From Cycas panzhihuaensis (lineage: Eukaryota > Cycadophyta): a stretch of DNA of 64,000 nt. The DNA is taken from positions 39,315,741 to 39,379,740 of the forward strand of contig CM041465.1 in assembly GCA_023213395.1 (NCBI GenBank). Reading direction: 5' to 3'. Position numbers and translations under genes: made by a program. Shown piece by piece: positions 35,603-47,730 of the stretch (position 1 is its first letter; every line of letters starts with the position of its first letter). The notes beneath the pieces were generated by a model. It was given only the letters and a program-made list of their open reading frames with translations. It searched no databases and had not been told where the DNA came from.

Positions 35603-36163
35603 AGGGGGGGTGTTAAACTTTATGTTTACATGTTAAGCCTATGCACTTTATTTTTCATATAATATTTGTATTTTTGTACTTTAGAGATGACTTATCATTT
35701 GAGTGATAAAGTGTACACCCACATTCTTTCTTAGTGATACAACATTATCACTAAAAGGTTGAATGGACCCCCATACACTTTTGCTCACTTGAGAGCCTTA
35801 AAAGGACATATGTCCTTCATGTAAGGCATGTACCTCAGATGTTTGACACTTGTCAAACATCCAATGTCTTAGGTATCTCTTTTCACTCTATATATTGAGA
35901 CCTCTCCTCATTGTTCTCATATAGAGTTAAAGTCAGACAGTTATAATCTTCGGTTTGCTAATCAAACTGCTATTCATTTGGAGGTTGGACCAATTCCAAC
36001 TCTTCATCTTTGGTATCACTTTTTTCTCTTTATTTTCATGCTTGATCTTATTCATATTTGATCTCATAGTTTTATTCTTAGTATAGTTTAATTACTTTCT
36101 AGAACTAGAGTGAATATAGCTTCCAGATCTTGGGATTATAAGGCCATTTGGCCATTTTCATAC
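35603..36163 (+). repeat. Right LTR and polypurine tract of copia B
   Basis: A G7 polypurine tract is followed at 35611 by TGTTAAAC. The end is placed at 36163 so that ACAAA (36164-36168) matches the left flank. The last bases (CATAC) differ from the left copy (CACA), so the edge is uncertain by one or two bases. Confidence 0.88.
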
Positions 36164-36229
36164 ACAAATACCTACAATAATAGTATAAGATCTCCATACA
36201 ATTGAACTAATCATGAATGATCTAAGTGT

Positions 36230-36620
36230 GGATAACATTCTTAACGATTGACATGTTAGGGCATTAAGAGTACATCAAGATATTGAATTGAGTACCCAAA
36301 TATTAAGTTAAACATTGCAACATACAGTGGTAGGTGAGGGAGCAATGGTCAACATTATACTAGAGGCCACTTGGAGTAAGTTGGGGAAATTAATGACCAC
36401 CACAGTTTCGATTAAGACTTATAGACCAATGTGGAATAGAATCCTTAGGGATGTTAATGGTATAATAAATTCATATTGCAATCATGTGCTTATTATGGAT
36501 TTTATGGTTATCTACATGATAGTAGGAATACCACCATCATATGATACTCTACTTGGATGACCCTAGTTGTGGGCCATATAAGTCATTCAAGATCAGGTGT
36601 GGAATACACTTAGAATTAAG
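36230..36620 (+). pseudogene. Gypsy protease fragment
   Basis: One open stretch reads EGAMVNIILEATWSKLGKL and ends with VDFMVI-like DFMVIYMIVG and PPSYDTLLG. This is the second half of an OTA-type gypsy protease, where the active site DGGS has been changed to EGA. It continues in frame past a stop with NTLRIKKN. It probably belongs to an older element that copia B entered. RT is not seen downstream. Confidence 0.65.
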
Positions 36621-37289
36621 AAAAATAGCATAAGCTATTGGTAAATATAAACCATCATAGCATAAGTGAAGAACTCAGATTCTATTTCCTCAAATGACAA
36701 ATTATATAACGAGGTAGGACTATAAGTAGATTAGATAGAGAATCAAATAATAGGTGAATATTGAGTAGACGCTTTATATTTGGATCCATGTTCAAAGGAC
36801 AAGATATCCTTCTATAGTGGATTATTATCATTATTGTTTGTTCTGTTGAAAATGGTTGCTACATTAAATAAAAAATTATAACCATGATATTGGAACAAAA
36901 AGAAGAAGGGGAGTGAATGTCATCCTTGCCATCCCTTAGATGAGTAGATTAAAAGAAAAATACCCCATTATTGGATGATCATAGAGGCATGTAAGAACTA
37001 ACCACAAAAGATTAAATTCTCCTCTGGTCGCCTCCCACATGGGGAGTAACATTTCCCCAAGCCATTGCTCCCATTATTGGGAGGGTCTTTATATAGTTAC
37101 CACCCTTTGTAGGTGGTGGGCTCGATGATAATCAACATAACCAACTAGGTAGTCCTCCCCACTGCTGCTTGGCCAAGGGGGGCTCCCGCCCCCCTTGGAT
37201 CCCCCCAAGGAAGTTTGAGGGGTAAACTGCACTGCCAACCTATCAAAATTTTAGCGTCCAAAATTTTGTTGACACTTTATCTAATATGA
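36621..37289. other. TE debris with a GC-rich patch
   Basis: 36621-37000 is AT-rich and unrecognised. 37020-37230 is distinctly GC-rich, with G and C runs, and holds the hairpin at 37173-37198. It could be the 3' untranslated end of the LINE that follows. No A tail was found. Confidence 0.4.
37173..37198. repeat. Perfect GC-rich inverted repeat (hairpin)
   Basis: CCAAGGGGGG (37173-37182) and CCCCCCTTGG (37189-37198) form a perfect 10-bp stem with a 6-base loop. A third arm, CCCCCCAAGG, follows at about 37203-37212, allowing an alternative pairing. Confidence 0.85.
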
Positions 37290-39264
37290 ATAATGGATAG
37301 CACAAGAATTATGTTTTTAGTTCCACAAGGGTATGCCAAAGGTTCTTGAAACATCACTTCCATGTTAGCTCATTGCAATTAAATCTTTATATAGCATTTA
37401 CTTTGGTAGCCATTCCATCATTCTCCATGAGATGGCGGTGCATATGTGATGTTAAAAAATTTCTGAAGTACATTGTGTGGAAGCAAGCCTAGTTATGCCA
37501 CCATTTATTACCTCCCATGATGGCAAGATTCTTAGTTAATTTTGTCAGGCAACAATTCCATGTTTCCTCTGTAATATGCTATTCAAAGCTTTTTAGGTTA
37601 AATTCCCACTTGATGGCTAGCTACTCCTTCCACCATACAAGGGTCTTGTTGAATAACTATCCCACTTTAGTAAGTCCTTTTTTTAAAAATCTATTTCTTT
37701 CAAACCATTGGATTTGGCCAAGACATTTATCATCTCTTTAAAAGTGATGACCATAAAATCAAATGATTTGGAAAGGATAGAGCTTGACACATTACTCCTA
37801 AGCCTTTACAAGTTTTCAATCTAGTCTAGATGGATTTGAATAAGGGCGAACCTGCTACCTTAACTTGCATTAGCATAGTTAGGGCACCCTACACAAATAG
37901 AGAAAATATGAGCTTTTTATATATACTATCTTATACTACATTGTGTCTAATTAGGGCTTTCCAGGGCTCATCACCATCCATAACTTTGACAAGCCTCTTG
38001 GTGCAAAGTGCTTGACCTTCAAGTTTGATATCAATGGGGCTAAGCCCTCCCTAGTGTTTAGGCTTGTAATGATTTTGTCAATTGACCTTTCCAAATCCTC
38101 TCTTTCCTTTGAGGTAAGTTATATGCACTCCAATGAGCCTATCGTAAGTGGCATCGGAGGGCATCCAACATGAAGACTAGTAAACATGTGTTGTTACTAG
38201 GACTTTGGATCATATTTGATATTTCTTTGCTGTGGATAAAACCTTGGATGACTATGAGGTGAGCTTCTTACCCACCTAGCTTAGAATATATTCCCATATA
38301 TCTTTCTCGGAAGCACTAAAACCAAAGGGAATATCAGGGTATGTGAAGACCTAACTGGGATTGATCCATTACCATTCGTATAAAGCCAACCAATCTAGTA
38401 CTTTGGTTGTTGATTGCAAGTAGCAAACAATCTTCCTCATGTTAATTTTGGATCTTGAGGTTGTATAAAAAACAACTGCGTTTATGACTTGGTTAACTAA
38501 AGAGGGATATACCTTAATAGTGAGGAATGTCTCATATGCAAAATGACTGTTGATCAGTTGTCTATCACCCCCCCCTCCTTAGGGCAGTGAGATGCCTCTA
38601 GGTAGCCCAATGTCAACATTCTTTTGGAGAAAATATCCTAGCATATCAATAACCAATAATAAAAGTGATAGGGCAAGCGTACAACCTTCATGAACCTATC
38701 TTTGGAGATGTTCTAGGTTAGTTAAGGCACCATTCACAAGGACTTTAGTAGTGGCATCTATAAAGAGGGTTTTGACCATTTTTAAGAATCTCTTACCAAA
38801 CCCTATTTCATGTAGAAGATCTAAAATATATCCCTACTCTACAAGGTCATAAACATTCTCAACGTCCAACTTTAGAAATATGTTTATTATCCCATGGATT
38901 TAGCCCATTCCATGCCTATTGGAACACCTATTATGTTGTAAAGAATGAATCTCCCCTTAATAAAGCTTGTTTGCTTAGGCTGAATAATTTTCATGAGAAT
39001 GCTTTTGATATGTAAGGCAAGTGCCTTCACCAGAATTTTATATGATACATTTAATAATGTTATAGGACTCCATTTAGAAACAACTTCTAGCTCTCCACCT
39101 TTCGGGATGAGCTTGGTTGAACCTTGGTTGATAATTTTCCTTAGTGTCTTGACCTGGATTGCTTCCAGGTACACTTTGAGTAGGATAGACCCAATGAATT
39201 CCCAAGTGGCCTTATAGAATTCACAAGGGAAACGATGTAGGCTTGTGGACTTATCATTGGCCAT
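37290..39264 (-). pseudogene. LINE G reverse transcriptase and C-terminal region
   Basis: On -, STKLIPKGGELEVVSKWSPI (near 39110) and LLNVSYKILVKALALHIK match the RT fingers (LIPKK ... RPISL ... YKIIxK). QTSFIKGRFILYNI matches QxxFxxGR. Then LLHEIGFGKRFLKMV and VNGALTN (near 38740-38820) are followed by HFAYE (near 38540), where active LINEs have FADD. Both catalytic acidic positions are therefore altered. The tail at 37540-37760 has NRFLKKGL and WWKE motifs. Confidence 0.65.
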
Positions 39265-39835
39265 TAGATACCTTTCTTGGAATGGCTAATAGGCACTCTT
39301 TGTGGTATCTTCCACACTTGACAGATGGGATTGCACTTTGAAAACTTGGGAGAAATAAGTGATTAACTAGTTCATTTGAAATCTCCTACATGGATGTCCA
39401 TCTCTTATACTTGATCTTTATGGCATTTATTTTTTCATTGCTTTGTTTGTGCTTTAAGGATTGAGAAAATAATTTTAAACACTTATTGGCCTCCTTGATA
39501 TAATGCATCCTTGCTTTGATTTTTTCCTATTGTGCTTTTCAAAATTTACATGCCTTTAAATCATCAAACAACTTTGCAACCAACTTCTGCTTGCTTTCAT
39601 CTAATGGTTTTCTCTCAAGCTCTTATCTAACTTATATGAGCTCCCTAGTGTTGGAGATATCCAATATTCTCCTTGTAAGAGCCACCTACCTTTGTATCAT
39701 TAAAGGAAAGAAGCTGTGTCAACAATTGCTTCTTCCCACTAGGCAATCCATCCCATATTTATAATTGGTTATAGGTTGAGGATTTAGACTTGTTGAATGT
39801 TAGAGATACATAGCTTAGATTTGAGATGAGGGTGT

Positions 39836-40559
39836 TCAACTTAATTGAACAACTGGGATTAACTCTCTCTCCCCCCACCAAGTGATGCTAAAGTTGATGG
39901 GATGATGGTTTGATAGAAGGGTATTATTTATAACTTTGACTAGTTGGGGGTGCCCTTGAGCAAACTTGAAGTGACCAATGGAGGATAACATTACCCTATC
40001 AAGCCTCTTGAAGATTCTTTCCTTATTATGCTTGAAGCTAGACCTAGCGTACATGGGGTTATGCCTTCCCTCCTTTCTGGAGACATTAGGGTCATAAACT
40101 TATTCTTAAAAGTTAGCCACTTAGGCCTTTCATCTTGTTGCCATCTAAATGGCCTACCTCTAATTTTGACATCTAGGGCTTCTATCATATTGAAGTCTCA
40201 ACAAACCACCCATGTAACATAAAAAAGTTCGCATGCACCCAACTCCAAATATTGGTGCTTTCACTTAGGAGATTATGTGAGTAGGTAGTAAGAATACCCA
40301 ACAACTTGTCACACCTACCAATAAGGTGCACATATTGATTTTGGGGGTTTGATCCATGCATGATAATGAGCTTGCCCCACTGAGACTTGAGGAAAGTAAG
40401 TATGCCACCTTGTCCTTCATCATGTATTGTTGAAAAGGGGATGGAATAGTTCCAAATATACATAATTGTGAACCTAGGATTATTACTAGAACACTTAACT
40501 TCCTGTAGGGAAAGGACATCTAAACCTACAAACCTATTTCTAAATTTCTTAACCACCAT
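39836..40559 (-). pseudogene. LINE G endonuclease
   Basis: On -, LDVLSLQEVKCSS (near 40515, the catalytic Gln-Glu block) starts an AP-endonuclease-like domain. WIVHANFF-like and RGRPFRWQQDE (near 40160) resemble later blocks, and IFKRLDRVMLSS (near 40000) matches the KLDRxLxN block. Overlapping open frames show at least one frame change near 40180. Confidence 0.7.
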
Positions 40560-40560
40560 A

Positions 40561-41590
40561 TATATAAATTAGTTAGATAGTTTCGTGATGTTTTAACTAA
40601 CAACGTTCATCATGGTCCTCTTCGATGTCCATGCTATGACCCTTCCCATTTAGGTAGTTTCTTAGTAAGAAAAACTAGTTAGGCTCAGCGAATTACTGGA
40701 TGACTTGGGATTCTTAATGACTGGATAAAAAAGGGTCTTAATTAGGACTTCTTCCTTCTCCTCCTAAGTTCACTCCTTAGCCATGGGAGTTTTAGGGTTA
40801 TCAAAAGGGAATATTAGCTTAATAATCAATTATTTCATTGAAAACAAGAAAAATATGAAATAATTGCACCATCACGTTATAGAATTGAGATTGAAGGGGA
40901 TGATATGTCCTTGGATATAATCAAGTATGATGATTACTAATATAAAATTTCATAGGGATAAATGATAAGTTGATTATAATATCAAGGCACCCACATGGCA
41001 AAAGATTACTTAGCAAAAAGGAAGGGTAGGAAAACCCATTTACATATAAATGGGTCAACCAATGTTATGACTAAAATGTGGAGATCAAATCTTGAAGTGT
41101 AAAGATTGTTTAAATGGACACATGATAGGACAAATATGAATCATCCTTGAGTGATCAATAAAAAACATGACTTGTTAGGGCAAACACAAAAGAAAGACAA
41201 TTAAGAGGAGGATGATGGGACCAATCATGCATACATTTCAAGAATAGATCTTTCAACCACACAGGAATCATAACAATTAAGCTAATCATGAGAGGAAAGT
41301 GGTAGATCATATGGAGAGATGCTAAGTAGATGTGCAACAAACACATATATTAGGTCAATTAGAAATTAAAGACAAAACAAACCAATTTTAGGATTGCATA
41401 TGTGATTTGGAGGTAGGGGAACATTAAGTGGAAAACATCATCATTTCACATTAAAACTTTTAGACTATATATATATAGAAAAAGAAAAAAAAAAGAAAAT
41501 CCAACTGATAATTAGTTGATTAGTCAATCATAGACTAGTTGATTCTTTATACATGGAAATAAACAAAACAAAGAGGAGGGAGCAGATCCT
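40561..41590. other. AT-rich stretch, nothing recognised
   Basis: No motif is seen in six frames. It ends in ATCCT (41586-41590), a candidate target duplication of gypsy B. Confidence 0.45.
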
Positions 41591-42451
41591 TGTTGACTTC
41601 TCTCACTATCCTTATGAGAATACACTTATCAAGGGATTAGTAACTGGTAGTCTAGTTAGGGCTTGGTCAACATAGTCATATCATCACTTTCTCATACAAT
41701 TATCATAACAATAAAATATCATAACATCACCATTATGCCATATACTAGTCAATAATTTAACATATATTCACTATGAAATAACCATTATGTACAAGATACT
41801 TAGTATTCCACATAACTCATTATTATATTAAGCAATATCATTGTTAGTGTCCTTACATCGCTGATCCACCATGAATCATAACATATGCTTCAATATTTAC
41901 TCCTATACACTTGGGAATTTATCAAACGACTTAATGACTCAATTCTCACATTAGAGAATATATCACATAAATCATTAACTCGACTCTCACACCAAATTGG
42001 TGGAACAAGCCCAAATAAATACCAAATTAGATGCCTTTTGGGGTAATGGTTGACTTGTGGTTACAATCATTCCTTTTCATAACAAAGTGACATTTCACAT
42101 AATCTTTCATTACAATCACTCAATTAATACACATTTTTTCTGTACGATCGTACATATGTATGTCCATAGATGACATCATTACATTTGGAATGTATGGCTC
42201 AATTTTGGGTGTGCGTTACAAGCATTACTATTTGCATGCATTCCTTTTGAAAAATGTACCCTATCATACATTCCCTAAGAGCTATTTTCTCACATTCTTT
42301 GTGTTTTTTTAGCATGTGTTCCCATGTGCATCCCTCTAGTGATGCGCGTTATTGCATTTTTCATGTCTGAATAAGCAAACATTCCTAATTTTCCATGGTT
42401 CAGAATGACCTAAGTACCATATTTGGCTTTATCATCTATCTAGGGTCAATA
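41591..42451 (-). repeat. 3' LTR of gypsy B
   Basis: On + it starts TGTTGACTTC and ends GGGTCAATA. It aligns along its length with 53613-54464 and its ends match LTR C (62501-63326). A G10 polypurine tract (on -, about 42497-42510) lies just upstream. Confidence 0.85.
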
Positions 42452-42517
42452 AAAAGGGTTGAGTATCCTTGCTTAATTCAAAATTTTTGATTTTGTCCCC
42501 CCCCCCTCCACTCTGTA

Positions 42518-43659
42518 TCAAGGTTTCTCTTGTTGCCTCATATTTATTGGAGCTTCACTAGCCTTTAGTATATCTTCATTAATCTAGATGAGGGTGGTTG
42601 TAATTACATCCTTCTATTTTAATTTATCTTGTAAAGTGACAATTTTCACCTTATAGCTTGCTTCTATTTCCTCCACCATCTAAATGATTTATTATCCTTT
42701 TCCTTTTATCAGTGCTAACTAGGAGGATGTTTCTCCTGGTTCCATAGTAGGAGAGAATTCTTCCTCAGTTAGGGCCTATTCCTTTAATGAAGGCTCAGTT
42801 TCCACTTGTTCGTCCTCCTCCTCTCATCTCTATTTGGTTCTCTTTTCTACCACCTATTTGGAGCTATACTGGATTGGACTTCCTAGTGTCTATTGTCACT
42901 ATTTTAAGATTTTTGTCATCTCCTTCTTAATCCTTCTTTTCACTTCCATATCTTGAGTGGATTTAGGGAATGCATCCACTCATTACTTGATCAATGGATC
43001 ATATGATTGAATGGGTAATTGGGTGGTTGTACTTTTGGGCATTGATGTATTAACACCACCGATAACAAGGAGGGATGCCTGAAGAGATGGTTAGTCACTT
43101 CCTTAATCTACTGTGTCATGTTCACGACCAAGAATTCTAACCAATTCATCTACACACCATCATGGATTTGAGGTAGCATTGGAATCATATCTCTTGGAAT
43201 ATATGTGTACTTTTGTTTGGATAAAAACTTGGTGACCATCACTTTTGCCACCCATTGAAGGCTCACATCCCTGATATCTATCACTTAGATTTTTCCCAAG
43301 AATATCTAGGTGTTCTCTTTATATAATGCTCTTACCTAAGTTTTATAGTCCATCTCTGACTACTTTATGGAATTTGGGATATTCCCTTCCTTAGGAAGTC
43401 CAGTAATAGTATGAATAATCTCGACATCTTACTAAATGCATTTGATATTTTCTTTAATTCCAACAAGATGTTTTTTAGTAGTTCTAAGTCCTAGTATAAT
43501 GGAGCCAAATATATATGTTCTCCCCATCCTACCTATTTGACCCTTATTTTGAATGAAGCTAGTAACTCATCTAATTCTACCTTCAATTTGGACAAATAAT
43601 TTTCCTAATAACCTGTAATCTTCACTCTAGACACTAATAGAAAAATAGGAAGTAGTACT
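42518..43659 (-). pseudogene. Extra 3' ORF of the gypsy family, copy B
   Basis: On -, the frame (with several stops and a frame change near 43560) shares these blocks with copies A and C: DYRLLGKLF near 43600-43620, KFLSKQKYTYIPRDM near 43200, NWLEFLVVNMTQ near 43130, LFRHPSLL near 43090, PLIKxWVxxFP near 43000, and a C-terminal coiled-coil-like helix with ASYKVKIVTLQDKLK near 42640. It ends at TGA 42518. The 5' side is cut at 43660 by the LTR of copia C. No known domain is recognised. Confidence 0.7.
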
Positions 43660-43926
43660 TGTGATTATTAAGGTTAAGGATTTTACTTAGAATTTTTTAT
43701 TATTTTTCTTAAGTCAATGTTAACGTAGAGTCTTTAGTTAGAGCACAACTTATGTTATTATTAAATATTATGCAAAGTGTTTTCTTTTAGATCTCTCTCA
43801 TTAGCTCCTATTTATAGCCTTTGATGTATATGGATATGGCAAATCTCTCACTTATGTATAATGAGAAGAAGACATTATTCTAGAGTGAAATACTTGTCTA
43901 TTTTATTTCACATGGTATTAGTGTAG
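43660..43926 (+). repeat. Left LTR and primer site of copia C
   Basis: 253 bp with 5-bp inverted termini TGTGA/TCACA. TGGTATTAGTGTAG from 43913 is a decayed initiator tRNA-Met primer site. TATTTATAG near 43808 is a possible TATA box. Confidence 0.7.
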
Positions 43927-44599
43927 GACTAAAGGGACCATTTATTGGAGGTTTAGTTTTTTTCTCTACATCAGTCCAAGGAAGTCTAAAGGGACCACTC
44001 AATGGGAGCTTCAAAAGACAATCTAGGAAATGGTACAGTCTGTAAACTGAAGTTGTATAGAAGTGTATGGACCTATACGAATAAGAAGTTTTGAAGTTGT
44101 TAGATCAAGACAAAACTTTCACACATTGGGCGACTCTGTATGGAGATCCTTTTTCTCCAGAGGATCAACCCCAAATTTAGCCTTCATTAGCGAGAATTTG
44201 AGTTTTTTCAAAAATATTGGTTTGGGTATTCCGTAGTTGATTTCTCTCATTTCTATTAAATTTTTCTTAGAAATTAGATGTATTCTATTATATTTTACAA
44301 GATTTTTTTGTCAAATACTATTTTGTAGGGTCTCATCTGAGATTTTTAAAGATCTCTGTAAATTTCTCTTTTAAACCCTAGTTTCCCATAAAGCTTTCGG
44401 GCCAGTTTTTTGTTGAACCAAACATTTAATCTAAAGACTGACATCAGATCTACATAGATGACCTAACAAACTTCAAAATAAGACCCACTTCATTTTTCAC
44501 CTTTAGGAATTTGTATAACTATATAATCATATTACACTACAATTCTGACCGTACAATCCTTTCTTTACAGAAGATAACTTCTATTTACTCCCTTGGTGA

Positions 44600-45430
44600 A
44601 AATTATAACTGTCCAGACTAAATTATCCTACTTAGAAATTAAAATTGAAGAATATCTTATCTGCTAAAATGCATGGAATATAGTCAATAAGATGGAATCC
44701 AACCTAAGAAATGTTGATAGGGCTAAGTTTTCCAGTTGGGAAGAAAGAAACATGCATGCCTTTGCTACCATTGCCTTATTAGTTGTTGATTCTCTACTAA
44801 CTCACATTAGTGAGGGCATCATAGTTGTTGAAGCCTAGAGCATCCTTGCCTCCTTATTCCAACAAATAAATGAAGTTAGGATAATTTCTTTAAGGGAATA
44901 ATTATATTAGATTTAGTTAAGAGAAGACAAACCAATATGTAATTTCATCACTAGGTAGTCGAGTTAAAAGAAACCCTTGCATTTGTTGGTGAACCTATCT
45001 CAATCTTTGAACTTGTTAGGCTTATGCTCAGCAAGTTATCTAGATCCTTTGACAATCTGGTAAACACCCTTACTATAGGAGGATTGTCAACCAACATGAC
45101 TTCTAATATTATATGTGGTCATCTTTTCCAACATGAACAAACAATCAAAAGATACAAGAAAAGATAGAAGTTTAAGGAAGCCTTTGCAACTAGGCTTCAT
45201 CTTATAGATAGAGGTCCACTTAGAAGTTGATCAAGAGGAAAAGGAAGAGCTACATGAGGAAGAATGGAAGAGACAAAACTTGTTACTATTGTGGGAGAAT
45301 AATCCATCTTATTAGGGACTGCCATCAATGGAGAAGTGAAATTGCCAAAGGGAAGAGAGTTGCAAGAAATTATACCAAAGAGGAACCAACAGAAGATGAA
45401 AAAGGGTTTACTTTCATACTAGCATAATCC
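44600..45430 (+). pseudogene. Copia C gag with zinc knuckle
   Basis: After a leader, gag blocks appear in several frames: VEAxSILASLFQQ near 44828, LMLSKLSRSFDNLVNTL near 45020, and a CCHC knuckle, CYYCGRIIHLIRDC (45278-45319), in the open stretch 45227-45427. Stops and shifts separate them. Confidence 0.7.
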
Positions 45431-46760
45431 ATTCAATACCACCATGACTAGTATATTGACTTCGGGGCATCTCATCATATGACTGTTAGAAGGGATTGGT
45501 TTGAGTTTCTTCACCTGCATGCTAATAGTAACTTTGTGGAGCTAGGGAGATAATTCCACCCTAAGGATTAAAGGAAGAGGAACTATTTCTATTAGAATAA
45601 AAGGAAGAATTTAGAAAGTAAGTAATGTACTTCTTATACCTAGCTTAGGGAAAAATCTCTTATCCATCTCACAATTAACGAAGAAGATAAAATTTTATGT
45701 TATCTTTGATGGAGATAAATGCTTCATTTGTGATAAAATAAAAAGTAGTATTGTAATAGCTAGAGGAATAGAGACTAATAAGTTAAATAAATTAGTCTCT
45801 ACACCTAATGTTCAAGCTCTCTCCCTCTCTCTATGTAGTTTTGATGATAATAAAATTTAACATTCTTGGTATGAGCACACCTCAAATGATAAATTAAGAA
45901 TGCTCAAAATGTCCAATGTGGTTCATGGTCTTCTAGATGTCTCATTTAATTGTAATGTTTGTGAAGGATGAATGTTAGGAAAACAACACAGATCTCATTT
46001 TTAGCCAAGAATATGGAGAGCTCAAATAAGCTTGAACTAATACATAATGATCTATGTAGAGCAATCTCCCTAAACTCCATCAATGGTGCTAGGTATTTCT
46101 TCACCCTCATAGATGATTTCAATAGAAAAGCTTGGGTGTATTTCATTACCAACAGATCAGAAGCCCTCAACATATTCAAAGAATTCAAAGTTGTGGTTGA
46201 ATTAGAGAGTGGGCACAAGATTAAAGTTCTTAGGACAGCTACAGGAGGGGAATACACCTCTAATGATTTGTACAAGTATTGTAAAGCCCATGGTATCCGT
46301 AGGTAGCTGACCATTACTTACACACCCCAGTCAAATGGGGTTGCAAAGAGGCTAAGCAAAACAATAATATAAATAGATAGATGCATGCTAAAAGAGAAAT
46401 GAGTTTCAAATGTTGTTGGGTTGAAGTAATCAACATAACAATCTACCTTCTAAATAGATGTCCCACTAGCACCCTTGAAAAACTCACTCCTAGAGAAGCT
46501 TGGTTCAAAAGGAAACTAGACATTAGCCATCTCAAGATCTTTGGAAGCATTGCTTATGTGTATATCCCAGATAAGAAAAGATCTAAGCTAGATGATAAGA
46601 GCATCAAATGTATCCTAGTTGGGTACAACAGTAAGTCTAAAGCATATAGATGCTTGGACCTAAAGATAAACAAAATCTACATCAACAAAGATCTAACCTT
46701 TGATGAAATATCAAAGGAGGAAGTCAAGGAAGTTACCTTCCTCAAAAAATTAGTATAGGA
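45431..46760 (+). pseudogene. Copia C protease trace and integrase
   Basis: A protease trace YIDFGASHHMTV (DSGA changed to DFGA, near 45450) and KNLLSISQL (near 45650) precede integrase. Integrase shows LIHNDLCRAI (Asp, near 46036), a damaged second block LRTATGGEYT (usual Asp is Ala, near 46230), TPQSNGVAKRLSK (usual Glu is Lys, near 46325), and the NRCPTSTLEKLTP block (near 46455). The open stretch 46381-46758 holds the C-terminal part. Confidence 0.75.
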
Positions 46761-47258
46761 AGAAATCATACCTCACCAAGAGTTAACATGCAATCAACCA
46801 TCAATTTCTTAGGAAGGAAATGACTTGAGAGAAGGTGCCAAGTATATTATTTCTCCAACTACGAATGAACAACTAAGGGAATCCTATTAATCTTATACCA
46901 TAATACCCAAATGGTATCAGAAAACCTTAGAAGATTTCTAAGGGTGAGACTTTTAAGAAGCAAACTAGGCTTCAAAAGCATCAAGCCTTGATTTGATCTA
47001 TTGAATCATAAAATTATAAAGAGGAATGTAGAGATGAAACATAGAAAATTGCAATGAAAAAGGAACTTCTTACCATTAAATAGAATGAAACATGGGATAT
47101 GGTTCCACTACCTAAGGAAAAACCCATAATTGGATGTAAATGGGTTTATAAGATCAAGGAAAAACTTGATGGGATCATTGAGAAGTATAAAGCTCGACTA
47201 GTTGCCAAGGGATATGCTTAAGACTGTAGGGATTGATTATTAAGAAACTTTGGAACTT
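46761..47258 (+). pseudogene. Copia C start of RT
   Basis: VPLPKEKPIIGCKWVYKIKE-like and EKYKARLVAKGYA blocks (about 47100-47220) mark the RT start. The match ends near 47258. Confidence 0.65.
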
Positions 47259-47730
47259 AGCCATGTTGAAATGAGTCTTAATTTTAGTGATTTGGCATTT
47301 ATTTTTGCTTGTTTACATTATGCATTCTATGTTGGAATGCTTACAAGAATGTATGGTTCTTTTTGTCACTTTGTATTCCTCTATTATATACATTCTCAAT
47401 ACCATTCCTTTTTGGAACATATAATATATTTTGGAGGAACGTATACTTAAATTTCAACTTCTTTGTAAGTTTTTCAATGATGATTTTTTTGGTTTCAATT
47501 TTCTTTCTTTTTTTCTTTTTTTTTTGCTCATAATATTATCATGTTGCTAAGTGTATAATAGGAGTTACAATTTTTTTCTTTTGTGTTTTTTATTTTTATG
47601 TATCTTTCTTTTAAATTTTTATTTTCTTTTTTATGTACTAGGCTGGAATCACATTTTGGAATTGAGACATCATTGATTTTCTCTAATGTCAAGCAACACG
47701 TATGCTATAACTAGTTGATTCCTCTTATAA
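47259..47730 (-). other. Gypsy B spacer between integrase and 3' ORF
   Basis: T-rich on + with several long T runs. The part near 47400 (ATTCCTTTTTGGAACATATAATA) resembles the spacer of gypsy A near 8465, which places it in gypsy B and not in copia C. Confidence 0.5.

Larger units (their letters stand above)
28466..36163 (+). mobile_element. Ty1/copia element B, complete structure
   Basis: LTRs at 28466-29014 and 35611-36163 flank a primer site, a long leader, gag, protease, integrase, RT and RNase H. ACAAA flanks both sides (28461-28465 and 36164-36168). The LTRs differ at about one site in ten by eye. Pol carries about 17 stops but no frame change that I can see, so decay was mostly by substitution. 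Confidence 0.9.
37290..40560 (-). mobile_element. Degenerate LINE G
   Basis: On - the order is endonuclease (40559-39840), RT (about 39264-38380), and a C-terminal region rich in Trp/Cys (down to about 37300). ORF1, target duplications and an A tail were not found. Ends are approximate. Decay is much stronger than in the LINE at 19533-25791 and the wording of RT blocks differs, so it is another LINE family or an older copy. Confidence 0.7.
43660..47258 (+). mobile_element. Ty1/copia element C, 3'-truncated
   Basis: A left LTR (43660-43912, TGTGA...TCACA), primer site, gag with zinc knuckle, protease trace, integrase and the first RT block are present. The sequence stops within RT (after KARLVAKGYA near 47215) and host gypsy B resumes by about 47262. 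RT core, RNase H and right LTR are lost. Confidence 0.8.

Noticed and set aside
47635-47639. GTACT as right target duplication of copia C (left flank GTACT at 43655-43659)
   Set aside because: The stretch before it matches the spacer of gypsy A, so it is gypsy B and not copia C, and no right LTR precedes it.
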